From Pleomorphovibrio marinus (GTDB lineage: Bacteria > Bacteroidota > Bacteroidia > Cytophagales > Cyclobacteriaceae), in the NCBI RefSeq assembly GCF_003347495.1, contig NZ_QCXY01000001.1, positions 310,001 to 374,000 of the forward strand: 64,000 nt of DNA. The letters run 5' to 3'. The position numbers and the translations under genes were made by a program. Within the stretch, counting starts at the first letter, position 1; each line of letters starts with the position of its first letter. Below the pieces are notes generated by a model, which was given only the letters and a program-made list of their open reading frames with translations, had not been told where the DNA came from and ran no database searches. This document shows positions 1 through 8,862 of the stretch, piece after piece.

Positions 1-263
1 TCCGCATCCGTCACTATGTATGTGATTTTACATTTATGCCACACATCAATGTCCTCGAAAAAGAAAACATCTACGATGTTGCTCTTGGAGATATTAGTGA
101 CTTGGAAATCACCTCTGATTACACTTCCCAACATATCATATATCCTGGCTTCAGCCTCTGTAAAGGAAACCGCATCCACCAAATACTGCTCGGAAACGTT
201 TTTCAAAAGCCCCTGCTCATTCTCCTTGGCATATTTCACCTTACATAAAAACCAAATTCTCAT
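1..263 (-). CDS. DUF4494 domain-containing protein, N-terminal part (cut by window edge)
   Basis: The ATG lies at 263-261 and the frame stays open for 87 codons to the window edge, so the C-terminus is missing. The reading begins MRIWFLCKVKYAKENEQG and continues through YLVDAVSFTEAEARIYDML and VTNISKSNIVDVFFFEDID to WHKCKITYIVTDA. This is the pattern I know from the small cytosolic DUF4494 proteins of Bacteroidota (W-x-C-K-V-K-Y start, VDAVSFTEAEARI core). No biochemical role is established for the family. It points away from the amidase gene, with 118 bp of apparently empty upstream DNA between them. Confidence 0.85.
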   Translation of the reverse strand, partial: MRIWFLCKVKYAKENEQGLLKNVSEQYLVDAVSFTEAEARIYDMLGSVIRGDFQVTNISKSNIVDVFFFEDIDVWHKCKITYIVTDA

Positions 264-381
264 ACTTTCTTAATTTTCATTGAGGTCACGAAGGTATGAG
301 TTATACCTTAATAAGGAAAACAGAAAACCAGGAAAGGATCAAATATTTTTCCACTTTTAAGCTGACATTAAAAAATCTATA

Positions 382-1962
382 TTACTCTAGTGTAGGAAGA
401 AAGGTCGGTTTACTTCTATGCTTCGTTCCCTGCTCATAGGCATATGCGATCTCAAGAAGCTTAGGCTCTGACCAAGCCTTCCCAAAAAATGAAATCCCGA
501 CCGGCAAGGCTTCCACCATCCCCATGGGAACGGTGATGTTTGGGTATCCAGCATGGGCTGCTGGTGAGGAACTTCCAAGTTGGAAACTGTCTCCATTTAC
601 CAGATCTGTCTTCCATGCTGGGCTTCCTGTAGGTGCAATAATAGCATCCAATTCATTCTCCTTCATTACCTGGTCTATCCCTTCTTCCCGGCTGCCCTTA
701 ATCATATTATTGAGAGCATTCAGATAGTCCTTATGGGTAAGATCCCCTTTTTTTAGTGCCAACTCCAAATATTTTTGATTATGAAACCTAAGCGACACCT
801 CATCCTTTACATTGAAGGCTATTAAATCGGAAAGGCTTTTGATGTTGGCTCCGTCCCCCAGAGATTCAAAATACCGGTTAAGCCCGTCCTGATATTCAAA
901 GAGCATCACCTGAAAAGAGTGTTCTCCAGTACCAGGAGCCTCTATGGATGAAATCGGAACGACTGTGGCTCCTGCCTTTTCCATAAAAGATACCGCTTGA
1001 CGCATTAAAGTATCTACTTTAAAATTCCTGCCTTCAGATGTATTATACCAGCCAATTCTCTTCCCATTTAGCCCATCGACATTCAGAAATTGCGTGTAAT
1101 CAGTATGGAAAACAGCATCTTCGTCCATTGTTTTGTTGTCTTTTTCATCCATGCCTGCAATTACCCCTAAACAGATGGCGGCATCGCGGACTGTTCTGGC
1201 CATGGGGCCAGGTGTGTCCTGAGTGTAGGAGATTGGAATTACACCAGACCTGCTTATAAGGCCAACAGTGGGTTTAATGCCTACAATTCCATTGGCATGC
1301 GAGGGACAGACTATAGACCCGTTGGTCTCCGTACCTATGGCTAAAACAGTAAGGTTTGCAGAAACGGCTACCCCTGAACCCGAACTGGATCCACAGGGAT
1401 TTCTATCCAGTACATAGGGATTTTTTGTTTGGCCCCCTAATCCACTCCAACCACTGCTAGAAAGCTCCCCACGGAAGTTTGCCCACTCACTAAGGTTGGT
1501 CTTCCCCAAAATAACTGCCCCTGCCTCCCGCAGCCTCATCGCCACAAAACTATCTTCTGAAGCAATAGAACCTTCCATTGCCCTAGAACCAGCCGTTGTG
1601 GGCATTTTGTCCCCACTGTTTAAGTTGTCTTTCAACAGTACAGGAACACCATGCAATGGTCCCCTATCTTTTCCTGCCATGAGCTCCATGTCCAATTCTT
1701 GGGCGATGGCTATTGCATCAGGGTTGAGGTGAAGGACTGAGCGCAATTGATGTCCATCTTGATCGATTTCCCGAATCCTATCCAAATAGGATTGTACCAA
1801 TTCCTCAACACTGAAATGACCTTGCCTTAGTCCCTTGTGAATTTCTTCAATAGTTATTTCCTCTATTGGAAATTTGAGCTCCTCCCTATTGGTATTTTCA
1901 CATCCCCAAAGGAAACAAAGAAGGATAAGCCCCCTTCCTATTTTTGACGTAGCTATGTTCAT
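382..1962 (-). CDS. Amidase-signature-family hydrolase, predicted lipoprotein
   Basis: Amidase-signature enzymes hydrolyse C-N amide bonds with a Ser-cisSer-Lys triad. Numbered from the ATG at 1962, the triad is Lys111 (GVPVLLKDN), cis-Ser192 (CGSSSGSG) and Ser216 (TETNGSI), with the family's normal spacing. The N-terminus [21 protein letters not shown] is a lipoprotein signal with lipobox Cys21, so the enzyme is probably exported and membrane-anchored. A TTG start 30 nt further upstream would overlap the DUF2254 stop and push the signal peptide inward, so I prefer the ATG. About 526 residues. The substrate cannot be told; glutamyl-tRNA amidation is unlikely for a secreted lipoprotein. It lies 13 bp behind DUF2254, probably in one transcript. 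Confidence 0.87.
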   Translation of the reverse strand: MNIATSKIGRGLILLCFLWGCENTNREELKFPIEEITIEEIHKGLRQGHFSVEELVQSYLDRIREIDQDGHQLRSVLHLNPDAIAIAQELDMELMAGKDRGPLHGVPVLLKDNLNSGDKMPTTAGSRAMEGSIASEDSFVAMRLREAGAVILGKTNLSEWANFRGELSSSGWSGLGGQTKNPYVLDRNPCGSSSGSGVAVSANLTVLAIGTETNGSIVCPSHANGIVGIKPTVGLISRSGVIPISYTQDTPGPMARTVRDAAICLGVIAGMDEKDNKTMDEDAVFHTDYTQFLNVDGLNGKRIGWYNTSEGRNFKVDTLMRQAVSFMEKAGATVVPISSIEAPGTGEHSFQVMLFEYQDGLNRYFESLGDGANIKSLSDLIAFNVKDEVSLRFHNQKYLELALKKGDLTHKDYLNALNNMIKGSREEGIDQVMKENELDAIIAPTGSPAWKTDLVNGDSFQLGSSSPAAHAGYPNITVPMGMVEALPVGISFFGKAWSEPKLLEIAYAYEQGTKHRSKPTFLPTLE

Positions 1963-1975
1963 TATATTAATCGGT

Positions 1976-3286
1976 CTACTCAAAATAATCAAACTTTACT
2001 TTTAGGTCCTCAATATCATTTTTTTCGGTGAAAAACTCGTTTCCTGTCCTCCATACCATTTCTGCGTGTCTTTTTATTTCCGCTCTTTTCTCTGAATCAT
2101 CCGCAAACTCATAAAGGGTACACAGATTTTCCATTAATCTAATGAGTACACTCGGTACCCCTTTTCCAAATTGTCTTATTTGGTTAAAGCTAGCATCCAA
2201 AAAGCCCTTGAAACTCTCTGGTTTGGTGACTACCCTTAATCTGCCTTGCTTGTCAGACCTAAAGGGGGATGGGAAGTTAAGCTTGGCTAGCCTGCTTAAC
2301 GGAGCCGTGAGATTATCCAAACAGGTAATTGCGGTAAACGGATCATTGATACCTGGAGACAAGGCCCTGGAGGCTATTTCCACCATTTGATGAAAGGCAA
2401 ACTCGGCATCCTGAGTGGAGGTTCTTACAGGGCCGAATGCCAAAGTTTTAATGAGTTTTTCCTTAACCTTATCAGAAATGGAATGGTAGCTAGCTACTTT
2501 CATGCAATGTTGGTCTTTGACTGCAAAATCTCCGGGCTTCAAAACTAACTCTACTACCAAATCATTATCGGTGCATATGCCCATTAATTCTTTAAAGGCT
2601 ATTGCCTGCAAATACCCAGTTGAGGTAGTTCCTATGGAGGTTTTCAAGGGATGGCTTTCAATAAATGGCCTTAAATTATTTTCCCAATTTCCTTCATGGA
2701 TATCCTCCCCAAGTTTTTCAGGGTACAAATTCTTCAGACTCCTATCCAACCTTTTGCTGGTTTCTGCGATAACATGTTCTGCCTGAATATTTACAGATAC
2801 ATGGTGAATAAAATACACCAATAAAATGATACCTAGGATGGCTAGAAAAAGTAAAAAACCAATGGAAATTTTTGGTATGAAATTCATTTCCCCATCAGAC
2901 CTTACCGTTTGTAACACAATAATACAGTAGATAAAAGTCCCAGTATATAACCCAAGCACCAATTGATTGAGCCTGTCATCCATGAAATTCTGGACCAACC
3001 TAGACCCAAATTGACTGGCAGCAAGGGTCAATACCACTAAGGTGATGGAAAAAACCGTCCCTGCAACTCCCAGGATGGCCGTAGCAACTGTAGAAAGCAC
3101 CGATCTCGCGGCATCTTCCCCCTTAGGCAAAATAAATTGCCATATCCCAGTGGCATCTATATCAACCTGGGTATCTAAAGTGACCAACCCTACGGCGACT
3201 AATCCCAAGGAAAAGGAAATTGCAAGAGGAAGTAGCCAAAAACTCGAGGTTCCTAATTCCCAAATGTAAATAAGTTTTGCTTTCAC
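1976..3286 (-). CDS. DUF2254 family membrane protein
   Basis: About 436 residues. Hydrophobic segments lie near residues 15-40, 65-95 (VATAILGVAGTVFSITLVVLTLAASQFG), 110-125 and 140-165, followed by a long soluble domain. The stretch SQFGSRLVQNFMDDRLNQLVLG and the later ALSPGINDPFTAITCLDNL are typical of DUF2254 inner-membrane proteins, whose function is unknown. I chose the GTG at 3286 (VKAKLIYIWELGTSSFWLLP), because homologues I recall start just before this helix; a TTG lies three codons upstream. Gene order with the amidase (13 bp gap) suggests co-transcription, not a shared function. Confidence 0.8.
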   Translation of the reverse strand: MKAKLIYIWELGTSSFWLLPLAISFSLGLVAVGLVTLDTQVDIDATGIWQFILPKGEDAARSVLSTVATAILGVAGTVFSITLVVLTLAASQFGSRLVQNFMDDRLNQLVLGLYTGTFIYCIIVLQTVRSDGEMNFIPKISIGFLLFLAILGIILLVYFIHHVSVNIQAEHVIAETSKRLDRSLKNLYPEKLGEDIHEGNWENNLRPFIESHPLKTSIGTTSTGYLQAIAFKELMGICTDNDLVVELVLKPGDFAVKDQHCMKVASYHSISDKVKEKLIKTLAFGPVRTSTQDAEFAFHQMVEIASRALSPGINDPFTAITCLDNLTAPLSRLAKLNFPSPFRSDKQGRLRVVTKPESFKGFLDASFNQIRQFGKGVPSVLIRLMENLCTLYEFADDSEKRAEIKRHAEMVWRTGNEFFTEKNDIEDLKVKFDYFE

Positions 3287-3429
3287 TACCCCCAAAATTT
3301 AGCATGATCTCCTCCGCTCTTTACCTGTCCACCAAATGATTTGTTCCCTAAATAACCTATAATAATCCAGAAAACCATCAAAGGTTTATAATAAAACCAA
3401 CTGGGTAATTGCAGGGTTGGAAATTATGC

Positions 3430-4614
3430 TCATTGGTTAACTCCGGCACGGGTTGGTTCAGAAAAAAAGAAGAGAAGCAAAAATGCCAACCCAGCAGTGA
3501 GGGCACACAACATAAACACCAAAGAAAACCGATCGTCTTGGTTGGCGTAGATGTAACCTGAAATCAATGCCCCTAACCCAATCCCTGCCTCCAAGGCTAT
3601 GTACATAGTGGCCAATGCCTTTCCCCTAAATTTGTCCAATGACAAGTCTATGGTCCATGCAGTAACCGTTGGGTTATTCATCCCTACTGCACACCCATAT
3701 AAAACTCCTCCCAAAAAAAACATCCATTTTTCTGGAGAAAAGGCGACCAACAACATGGCTATCACCATTATGAAACAGGCCACTTTCAATACCGGAATTC
3801 TTCCAAATTTGTCAGAAGCTTTCCCTGCCAAAACCCTAATAGCCAATGATGAAACAGTAAAAACAGCAAAGAACAAACCCTTATTTTCAATACCTAAATA
3901 CTCTGAGTAATCGGGAATAATAGTAAGAATCACACCAAAAGAAAAAACGGTAAAAACCAGTATGAGCGCTGGAGGAAACACCCTTTTTTCCAAAATTTCA
4001 TCTCTATTCAATTTAAAATGGCTGAAGCTTAGTTTTTCCCGGTGCTCTAAGGTCTCCTTCAGGCGATAAAGAATTAAAATAGAAAGCAAGGAGATTCCTG
4101 CGGAAAGGTAAAACAGGGGCTGTACCCCCCAGAATCCAGCAATATAGCCCCCAACGGCAGGCCCAGCTGCCATCCCAAGGCTACCAAAAAGGGACTGAAG
4201 ACCCATAGCTTCACCTCTTCTTTGAAAGGGTATGATATCCGCCACATAGGCAGAAGTGCCGGTTGGGGTAAATCCTGTAGAAAAGCCATGTAAAAACCGT
4301 AGCAACAAAAATCCCCCCACCGTACTCAAAAGGGGATATAATAGGCAGACCAAAAAACAAACCGCTACCCCAGTAATCATAACGGGGATCCTTCCCACTT
4401 TATCTGCCAGCTTCCCACTAAAGGGCCTGGACAGACCCGCAGAAAGGGTGAACAATGAAATAATATACCCTTTGTATTCCTCTCCCCCCAGGCTACTTAG
4501 ATAGGCAGGAAGTTCAGGAATAATCATGTTGAAACTGGCAAAGAACAAGAAATTACTACCGCAAAGCAGAAAAAAATTTATGGAATAAATTCTTGTATTT
4601 ACCTTATTATCCAT
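3430..4614 (-). CDS. Major facilitator superfamily transporter
   Basis: 394 residues with about twelve hydrophobic segments, the usual size for a 12-TM MFS permease. The loop between helices 2 and 3 reads GKLADKVGRIPVM, and the second half repeats it as GKASDKFGRIPVL, the duplicated MFS signature. Helix 4 carries LLRFLHGFSTGFTPTGTSAYVADI, resembling the drug-efflux branch. The substrate is unknown; a multidrug or metabolite exporter is the best guess. The ATG at 4614 directly follows the T-tract of the prfB terminator, so its promoter is probably inside or overlapping prfB, or it is expressed by read-through. Confidence 0.85.
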   Translation of the reverse strand: MDNKVNTRIYSINFFLLCGSNFLFFASFNMIIPELPAYLSSLGGEEYKGYIISLFTLSAGLSRPFSGKLADKVGRIPVMITGVAVCFLVCLLYPLLSTVGGFLLLRFLHGFSTGFTPTGTSAYVADIIPFQRRGEAMGLQSLFGSLGMAAGPAVGGYIAGFWGVQPLFYLSAGISLLSILILYRLKETLEHREKLSFSHFKLNRDEILEKRVFPPALILVFTVFSFGVILTIIPDYSEYLGIENKGLFFAVFTVSSLAIRVLAGKASDKFGRIPVLKVACFIMVIAMLLVAFSPEKWMFFLGGVLYGCAVGMNNPTVTAWTIDLSLDKFRGKALATMYIALEAGIGLGALISGYIYANQDDRFSLVFMLCALTAGLAFLLLFFFSEPTRAGVNQ

Positions 4615-4637
4615 AAAAAAAGCCGGAAAAGCCGGCC
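4615..4637 (-). terminator. Rho-independent terminator after prfB
   Basis: On the minus strand a GCCGG/CCGGC stem (4636-4622) with a short T-rich loop runs into seven T residues (4621-4615). It lies between the prfB stop at 4650 and the MFS start at 4614, so prfB appears to be transcribed alone. Confidence 0.7.
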
Positions 4638-4649
4638 CTTTACTGGTGG

Positions 4650-5751
4650 TTAATTGTCCTTTACTTCCTCCTCACTCTGCGCTAAGAGGAAGGCTTTAAT
4701 AAATTCGTTTAAATCCCCATCCATTACGGACTGCACATCCGAAGTTTCATAACCTGTACGAGCATCCTTTACCAATTTGTAAGGATGCATAACGTAATTC
4801 CTGATTTGGGAACCAAAATCAATCTTCATCTTACCGGATTCCACTTTAGCGCGCTCAGCATTCCTCTTTTCCATCTCAAGTTGGTAAAGCCTTGATTTCA
4901 GCATTTGCATGGCCTTTTCACGGTTGGCAAGCTGGGACCTTTCAATTTGGCAGATTACTACAATTCCCGTAGGCTTGTGTGTGAGCTGAACCTTTGTTTC
5001 TACCTTATTTACGTTTTGTCCACCTGCACCACCAGATCTTGAAGTGTGAAATTCGATATCGGAAGGGCTGATTTCAATAGTAATGGTATCATCCACTACA
5101 GGATACACATACACAGATGCAAAACTGGTATGCCTGCGGCCACCACTATCAAAGGGAGAAATCCTCACTAGCCTATGAACACCGCTTTCTGATTTTAGAA
5201 AACCATAAGCTAATGGCCCTTCAAACTCTAGAGTAACGGATTTTATACCTGCAACCTCCCCTTCTTGAAGATCAACTTCCCGCACCTTATACCCGTTTTT
5301 TTCTCCCCACATAATGTACATCCTCATGAGCAAAGAAGCCCAGTCATTACTTTCTGTACCTCCTGCACCAGGGTTGATTTCAAGCATGGCATTGAGTTGG
5401 TCTTCTTCACCGGACAGCATTTTCTTAAGCTCCAACTCCTCCAGTTCCTTTAGGGCTTTGCTATATTCGGCTTTGATTTCCTCCTCTCCTACCTCATCGG
5501 CAACAAAAAATTCCAGTAGCACCTCCAAGTCCTGGATTTTCGTGTGCACTTTTTCAAACGCTGCCGTCCAAGCTTTTCTGGACTGTATCTGCTTCATCAC
5601 CTTTTCTGCCTCAGAAGGGTCGTTCCAAAAATCGGGTTGAGCTGATACAGCCTCGAAATCCGCTATTTCTGATTTCTTCTTATCGTAGTCAAAGATACCT
5701 CCTTAAGGCCGAGATGCGAGCCTTCAAGTCTTTCAACTGATCTTGATTCAT
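4650..5751 (-). CDS. prfB: Peptide chain release factor 2, programmed +1 frameshift
   Basis: RF2 releases the finished peptide at UGA and UAA codons. The domains are complete: the SPF recognition tripeptide ([10 protein letters not shown]) and the catalytic GGQ ([15 protein letters not shown]). The first ATG is at 5751 and its frame ([20 protein letters not shown]) ends at an in-frame TGA at 5691-5689. Just before it is AGGAGG (5703-5698) and the slippery CTT, giving AGGAGGTATCTTTGAC, almost the E. coli prfB frameshift site. A +1 shift at CTT-TGA continues as [22 protein letters not shown] into the main frame, for a 366-residue protein of normal RF2 length. RF2 thus controls its own synthesis: slow UGA termination favours the shift. 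A simple ORF call from 5600 would lose 50 residues. Confidence 0.96.
5689..5703 (-). promoter_or_regulatory. prfB: prfB programmed +1 frameshift site
   Basis: The internal Shine-Dalgarno-like AGGAGG (5703-5698), a 3-nt spacer, the slippery CTT and the stop TGA (5691-5689) followed by C are spaced exactly as in the E. coli element. The anti-SD interaction pushes the ribosome forward by one base when UGA is decoded slowly. Confidence 0.95.
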
Positions 5752-5824
5752 AGTGTTACTTATTTTTTAGGATGCAAAATTGGACAAATACTTAGCCAAT
5801 ACCTACGAAAATATTCAAAAAATA

Positions 5825-6361
5825 TCAATCCTCTTCCAAACTTTCCTTCCATTCAGCAATGGAAAGGATGTGGATTTTCCTGCGGTTTTTATGTCTAAAG
5901 CGTTTGTATCTTACTTGGGACATTACCAAACCGGTAAACAGCAAGCCCCCAGAAATCATCAAACTGGGTTCCGAGACCGACACACGCCCCTCGGAATATA
6001 GGCTGTTTACCGTTTCAGCGGTAAGCAAAAGTGCCCCTGCACCCAAGGGAAGTAGGGTAAGGTTTGTCAAAGTCTGGTTTCTTTCGTCCTTTTCGGAAAT
6101 ATCCACTACCTCAATTTGTTTGGGCAATAATACGTTTTCACTCATTTCGATGATATCTTCCTCTATTGCCACTATCCTATCTGTCAAAAACCCCTCTACA
6201 TCTCTTTGCTTGTAGGTAATGGTCTCTCCAACCTCATAAATAATCCTGGTTTTGAGGTTGTCCCCTTTTTGCAAAACCAAAACATATTGCGCCTGCGCCA
6301 GCGTTGGGAGCGACAAAATCAGAAAAAAACAAATGTGGAAACGAAATTTTGCAAAAGGCAT
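5825..6361 (-). CDS. Predicted exported protein of unknown function
   Basis: 178 residues; I do not recognise a family. The N-terminus MPFAKFRFHICFFLILSLPTLAQA is a clear Sec signal peptide with an AQA cleavage site. The mature part starts with a beta-rich stretch (YVLVLQKGDNLKTRIIYEVGETITYKQRD), has a hydrophobic segment near residues 100-115, and a basic tail (RYKRFRHKNRRKIHILS). It may be periplasmic or loosely membrane-bound. It sits between prfB and ilvE on the same strand, but the ilvE terminator separates it from ilvE. Confidence 0.7.
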   Translation of the reverse strand: MPFAKFRFHICFFLILSLPTLAQAQYVLVLQKGDNLKTRIIYEVGETITYKQRDVEGFLTDRIVAIEEDIIEMSENVLLPKQIEVVDISEKDERNQTLTNLTLLPLGAGALLLTAETVNSLYSEGRVSVSEPSLMISGGLLFTGLVMSQVRYKRFRHKNRRKIHILSIAEWKESLEED

Positions 6362-6381
6362 GTACTAGGTAGGTTTCTATC

Positions 6382-6418
6382 AAAAAAAGAAGCCCTCTGC
6401 AAAGCAATGCAAGAGGGC
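6382..6418 (-). terminator. Rho-independent terminator after ilvE
   Basis: An inverted repeat of GCCCTCT (6392-6398) and AGAGGGC (6412-6418), extended by GCA/TGC pairing, is followed on the minus strand by TTC and a run of seven T (6388-6382). It lies directly after the ilvE stop. Confidence 0.8.
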
Positions 6419-6425
6419 CAAATGA

Positions 6426-7493
6426 CTAATATTTAGAGATCCAGCCATGGGCATCTTCCCTACGGCCATATTTTATGTCATCCAAAATGGTTAACACCTT
6501 GTAAGAAAAGGAATCTCTAGGCTTTTCTGGTAAGACATAGTCCTTATCGTTTACATGTATTCTTTGGATATGGGCCACGGTAGCTGCCGTGCCAGTGCCA
6601 AAAGCTTCTTCCAAAACACCCTTCTCCAAAGCATCTTGCAACTCGCTCACACTAATAAAGCGCTCTTCGTACTGCATCCCTAATTCCTTGGCCAGAATCA
6701 ACACACTGTCACGGGTAATACCTTTCAAAATGGTACCTGTAGTGGTAGGGGCTGTAACCAATTTTCCATTTATGACAAACATGACATTCATAGTGCCACT
6801 TTCTTCGATAAATTGATGGGTTTTGCCATCTGTCCATAGCAGCTGGTCATACCCTTGTTTCTGGGCCTGCAAAGCAGGATAAAGTGACCCTGCATAATTG
6901 CCGGCTGCCTTGGCAGCACCTGTCCCTCCCTCAATGGCCCTGGTGTACCTCGTCTCCACCTTTACCGATACAGGCTTGGCATAGTAGTGCCCTACCGGAC
7001 AGGTCAAGATCATGAACTTATACTTGTTTGAAGGGCGTATACCAAGGTATTCATCCGTGGCAAATATAAAAGGTCTGATATAAAGGGAACAACCTGGTCT
7101 GGCAGGCACCCAATCCCTATCCAACTCCAGAAGCCTAGCCATCCCCTCCATAAATATTTCTTCTGGCAATTCAGGGATACACATTCTTCTGGCGGACTCA
7201 TTAAGCCTTCTGAAGTTTGAGTCAGCCCTGAACACCAACACCTCATCTTCCTTGTTTTTATAAGCCTTCAAGCCCTCAAAGACCGACTGCCCATAGTGAA
7301 GGGTAGCGTTGGCGGGATGTATGGAAAGGGGAGCATAAGGTTCAATTCTCATCCCATGCCAATCCCCATCGTAGTAATCCGCAATGAACATATGGTCACT
7401 GGTGGTTTGCCCAAAGGCCAAATTTTCAAAATCCGTATGTGGAAGCTTTGAGTTTGCGGTTTTATTAATCTGAATTTCTATCGTCTTATTCAT
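6426..7493 (-). CDS. ilvE: Branched-chain amino acid aminotransferase
   Basis: PLP enzyme (fold type IV) that makes Leu, Ile and Val from their 2-oxo acids with glutamate. About 355 residues, the eukaryote-like long BCAT form common in Bacteroidota. Seen: LHYGQSVFEGLKAYKN, the PLP-lysine region EGGTGAAKAAGNYAGS, the phosphate-binding ESGTMNV and the C-terminal EEAFGTGTAATVAHI. I chose the ATG at 7493 (MNKTIEIQINKT): it overlaps the TGA of the upstream adenosyltransferase as ATGA, which implies translational coupling; an alternative start 24 nt upstream lies inside that gene. A terminator follows. Confidence 0.93.
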   Translation of the reverse strand: MNKTIEIQINKTANSKLPHTDFENLAFGQTTSDHMFIADYYDGDWHGMRIEPYAPLSIHPANATLHYGQSVFEGLKAYKNKEDEVLVFRADSNFRRLNESARRMCIPELPEEIFMEGMARLLELDRDWVPARPGCSLYIRPFIFATDEYLGIRPSNKYKFMILTCPVGHYYAKPVSVKVETRYTRAIEGGTGAAKAAGNYAGSLYPALQAQKQGYDQLLWTDGKTHQFIEESGTMNVMFVINGKLVTAPTTTGTILKGITRDSVLILAKELGMQYEERFISVSELQDALEKGVLEEAFGTGTAATVAHIQRIHVNDKDYVLPEKPRDSFSYKVLTILDDIKYGRREDAHGWISKY

Positions 7494-8047
7494 ATTTTTT
7501 TCGCTCTGGAAGTCCAAATAACCTCAGCCACTTCAAGATCTTTGGCCATTACCCTTCCTAATACAAACAAATAATCTGACAACCTGTTAAGGTATTGAAT
7601 GATATTTTCGTCCACGTGGGAAACTTCGTTTAGGGCTACCACACAACGCTCAGCCCTTCTGCACACTGTCCTCGCCACATGGGAAAAAGAAACCGACTCG
7701 TGCCCACCTGGAAGAATGAAGTTTTTAAGTGGTGTCAACTGGCTCTCCATTCCATCTATGGCACCTTCAAGAACGAGGACATCATCTTCAACAAGAGAAG
7801 GCACTTTATAGTTTGGGTCTCGATCATCTGTGGCCAAATTCGAACCAATATCAAACAACCTGTCTTGAATGGTTTTTAGTTCATCCCCTCTTTGGAAATT
7901 CACCTTTTGATCCCTAAGCAATCCCATAAAGGCGTTCAATTCATCGACAGTCCCGTAGGCATCGATCCTTAGGTTGGATTTGGATACCCTTCGGCCCCCA
8001 AACAGTGAGGTCTCTCCTGCGTCCCCTGTTTTTGTGTAAATTTTCAT
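7490..8047 (-). CDS. Corrinoid adenosyltransferase, PduO/MMAB type
   Basis: 185 residues; the enzyme transfers adenosyl from ATP to cob(I)alamin to make coenzyme B12. The family hallmarks are clear: MKIYTKTGDAGETSLFGGRRVSK at the N-terminus (ATP-binding P-loop-like motif), DAYGTVDELNAFMG, and SHVARTVCRRAERCVV with the conserved Arg-rich helix. It starts 14 bp after the ABC ATPase gene and ends in an ATGA overlap with ilvE, so the three are likely co-transcribed. No cobalamin riboswitch was seen upstream. Confidence 0.93.
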   Translation of the reverse strand: MKIYTKTGDAGETSLFGGRRVSKSNLRIDAYGTVDELNAFMGLLRDQKVNFQRGDELKTIQDRLFDIGSNLATDDRDPNYKVPSLVEDDVLVLEGAIDGMESQLTPLKNFILPGGHESVSFSHVARTVCRRAERCVVALNEVSHVDENIIQYLNRLSDYLFVLGRVMAKDLEVAEVIWTSRAKKI

Positions 8048-8061
8048 AGGTTGAAATTACG

Positions 8062-8784
8062 TTAGGGTTGCGCCATTTCACGTCTTACAACTGTAGGATT
8101 CGGATTAATTTCATCGTTTTCCACCAGACCATCCCTCAAGCGGATGATTCTGTGAGCATAACGAGCAATGTCGTCCTCATGTGTCACCATGATGATGGTG
8201 TTTCCGTTTTGGTGCAATTCATGAAAGAGGTCCATGATATCATAGGAGGTTTTGGAGTCAAGATTACCCGTAGGCTCATCCGCAAGTATGATGCTCGGGT
8301 CATTCACCAATGCCCGTGCTATGGCCACTCTTTGCCTTTGCCCTCCAGACAATTCGTTTGGCTTATGGTTTACCCTGTCCTCAAGACCTACACTCTTTAA
8401 GGCCAAAAATGCCTTTTCGTCCCTATCTGATTTTCCAAAGCCCGCATAAATCAATGGCAAAGCCACATTCTCCAGGCAAGTCGCCCTAGGCAAAAGGTTG
8501 AAGGTCTGAAAAACAAAACCAATTTCCTTATTCCGAATTTCTGCAAGTTCGTTTTCTGACATATCACTGACATCCTTGTTGTTCAGGATATATTGTCCGG
8601 ATGTAGGAGTATCCAAGCATCCAATAATATTCATCAATGTTGACTTCCCTGAACCTGATGGGCCCATAAAGGCCACGTATTCTCCTCGGTTTACCTGAAT
8701 ACTTACGGATTTCAAGGCTTGCACCTCCTCCATCCCCATGCGGTAAACTTTCTGAATTTCTTTTGTTTCAATTATGGAAGCCAT
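8062..8784 (-). CDS. ABC transporter ATPase, LolD/MacB type
   Basis: 240 residues. Walker [10 protein letters not shown], signature [15 protein letters not shown], Walker [14 protein letters not shown], and the H-loop MVTHE are all intact. The insert-free '[23 protein letters not shown]' pattern belongs to the LolD/MacB/FtsE-like branch that drives outer-membrane lipoprotein transport or MacB-type efflux. No permease gene is adjacent; its partner must be elsewhere. I chose the ATG at 8784 ([17 protein letters not shown]) rather than a start 42 nt upstream, because the ATPase fold begins there. The aCP-free spacing to pduO (14 bp) suggests one transcript. Confidence 0.9.
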   Translation of the reverse strand: MASIIETKEIQKVYRMGMEEVQALKSVSIQVNRGEYVAFMGPSGSGKSTLMNIIGCLDTPTSGQYILNNKDVSDMSENELAEIRNKEIGFVFQTFNLLPRATCLENVALPLIYAGFGKSDRDEKAFLALKSVGLEDRVNHKPNELSGGQRQRVAIARALVNDPSIILADEPTGNLDSKTSYDIMDLFHELHQNGNTIIMVTHEDDIARYAHRIIRLRDGLVENDEINPNPTVVRREMAQP

Positions 8785-8862
8785 TTGTAGTTGTTTTAAA
8801 ATGTGAAGATAAGATTTTCTAACCAAATAAAATGAGCCGAGGATTGATTTTATACCAATGGC

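Noticed and set aside
16-273. Plus-strand frames at the left window edge
   Set aside because: They are antisense to the DUF4494 frame, which has the family's motif pattern over its full visible length.
1963-1992. Upstream TTG start for the amidase
   Set aside because: It would overlap the DUF2254 stop and place ten residues before the lipoprotein signal; the ATG at 1962 gives a standard signal peptide.
5600-5760. prfB as a truncated or pseudogene copy
   Set aside because: The apparent loss of the N-terminus is the programmed +1 frameshift; with it the protein is full-length and all motifs are intact.
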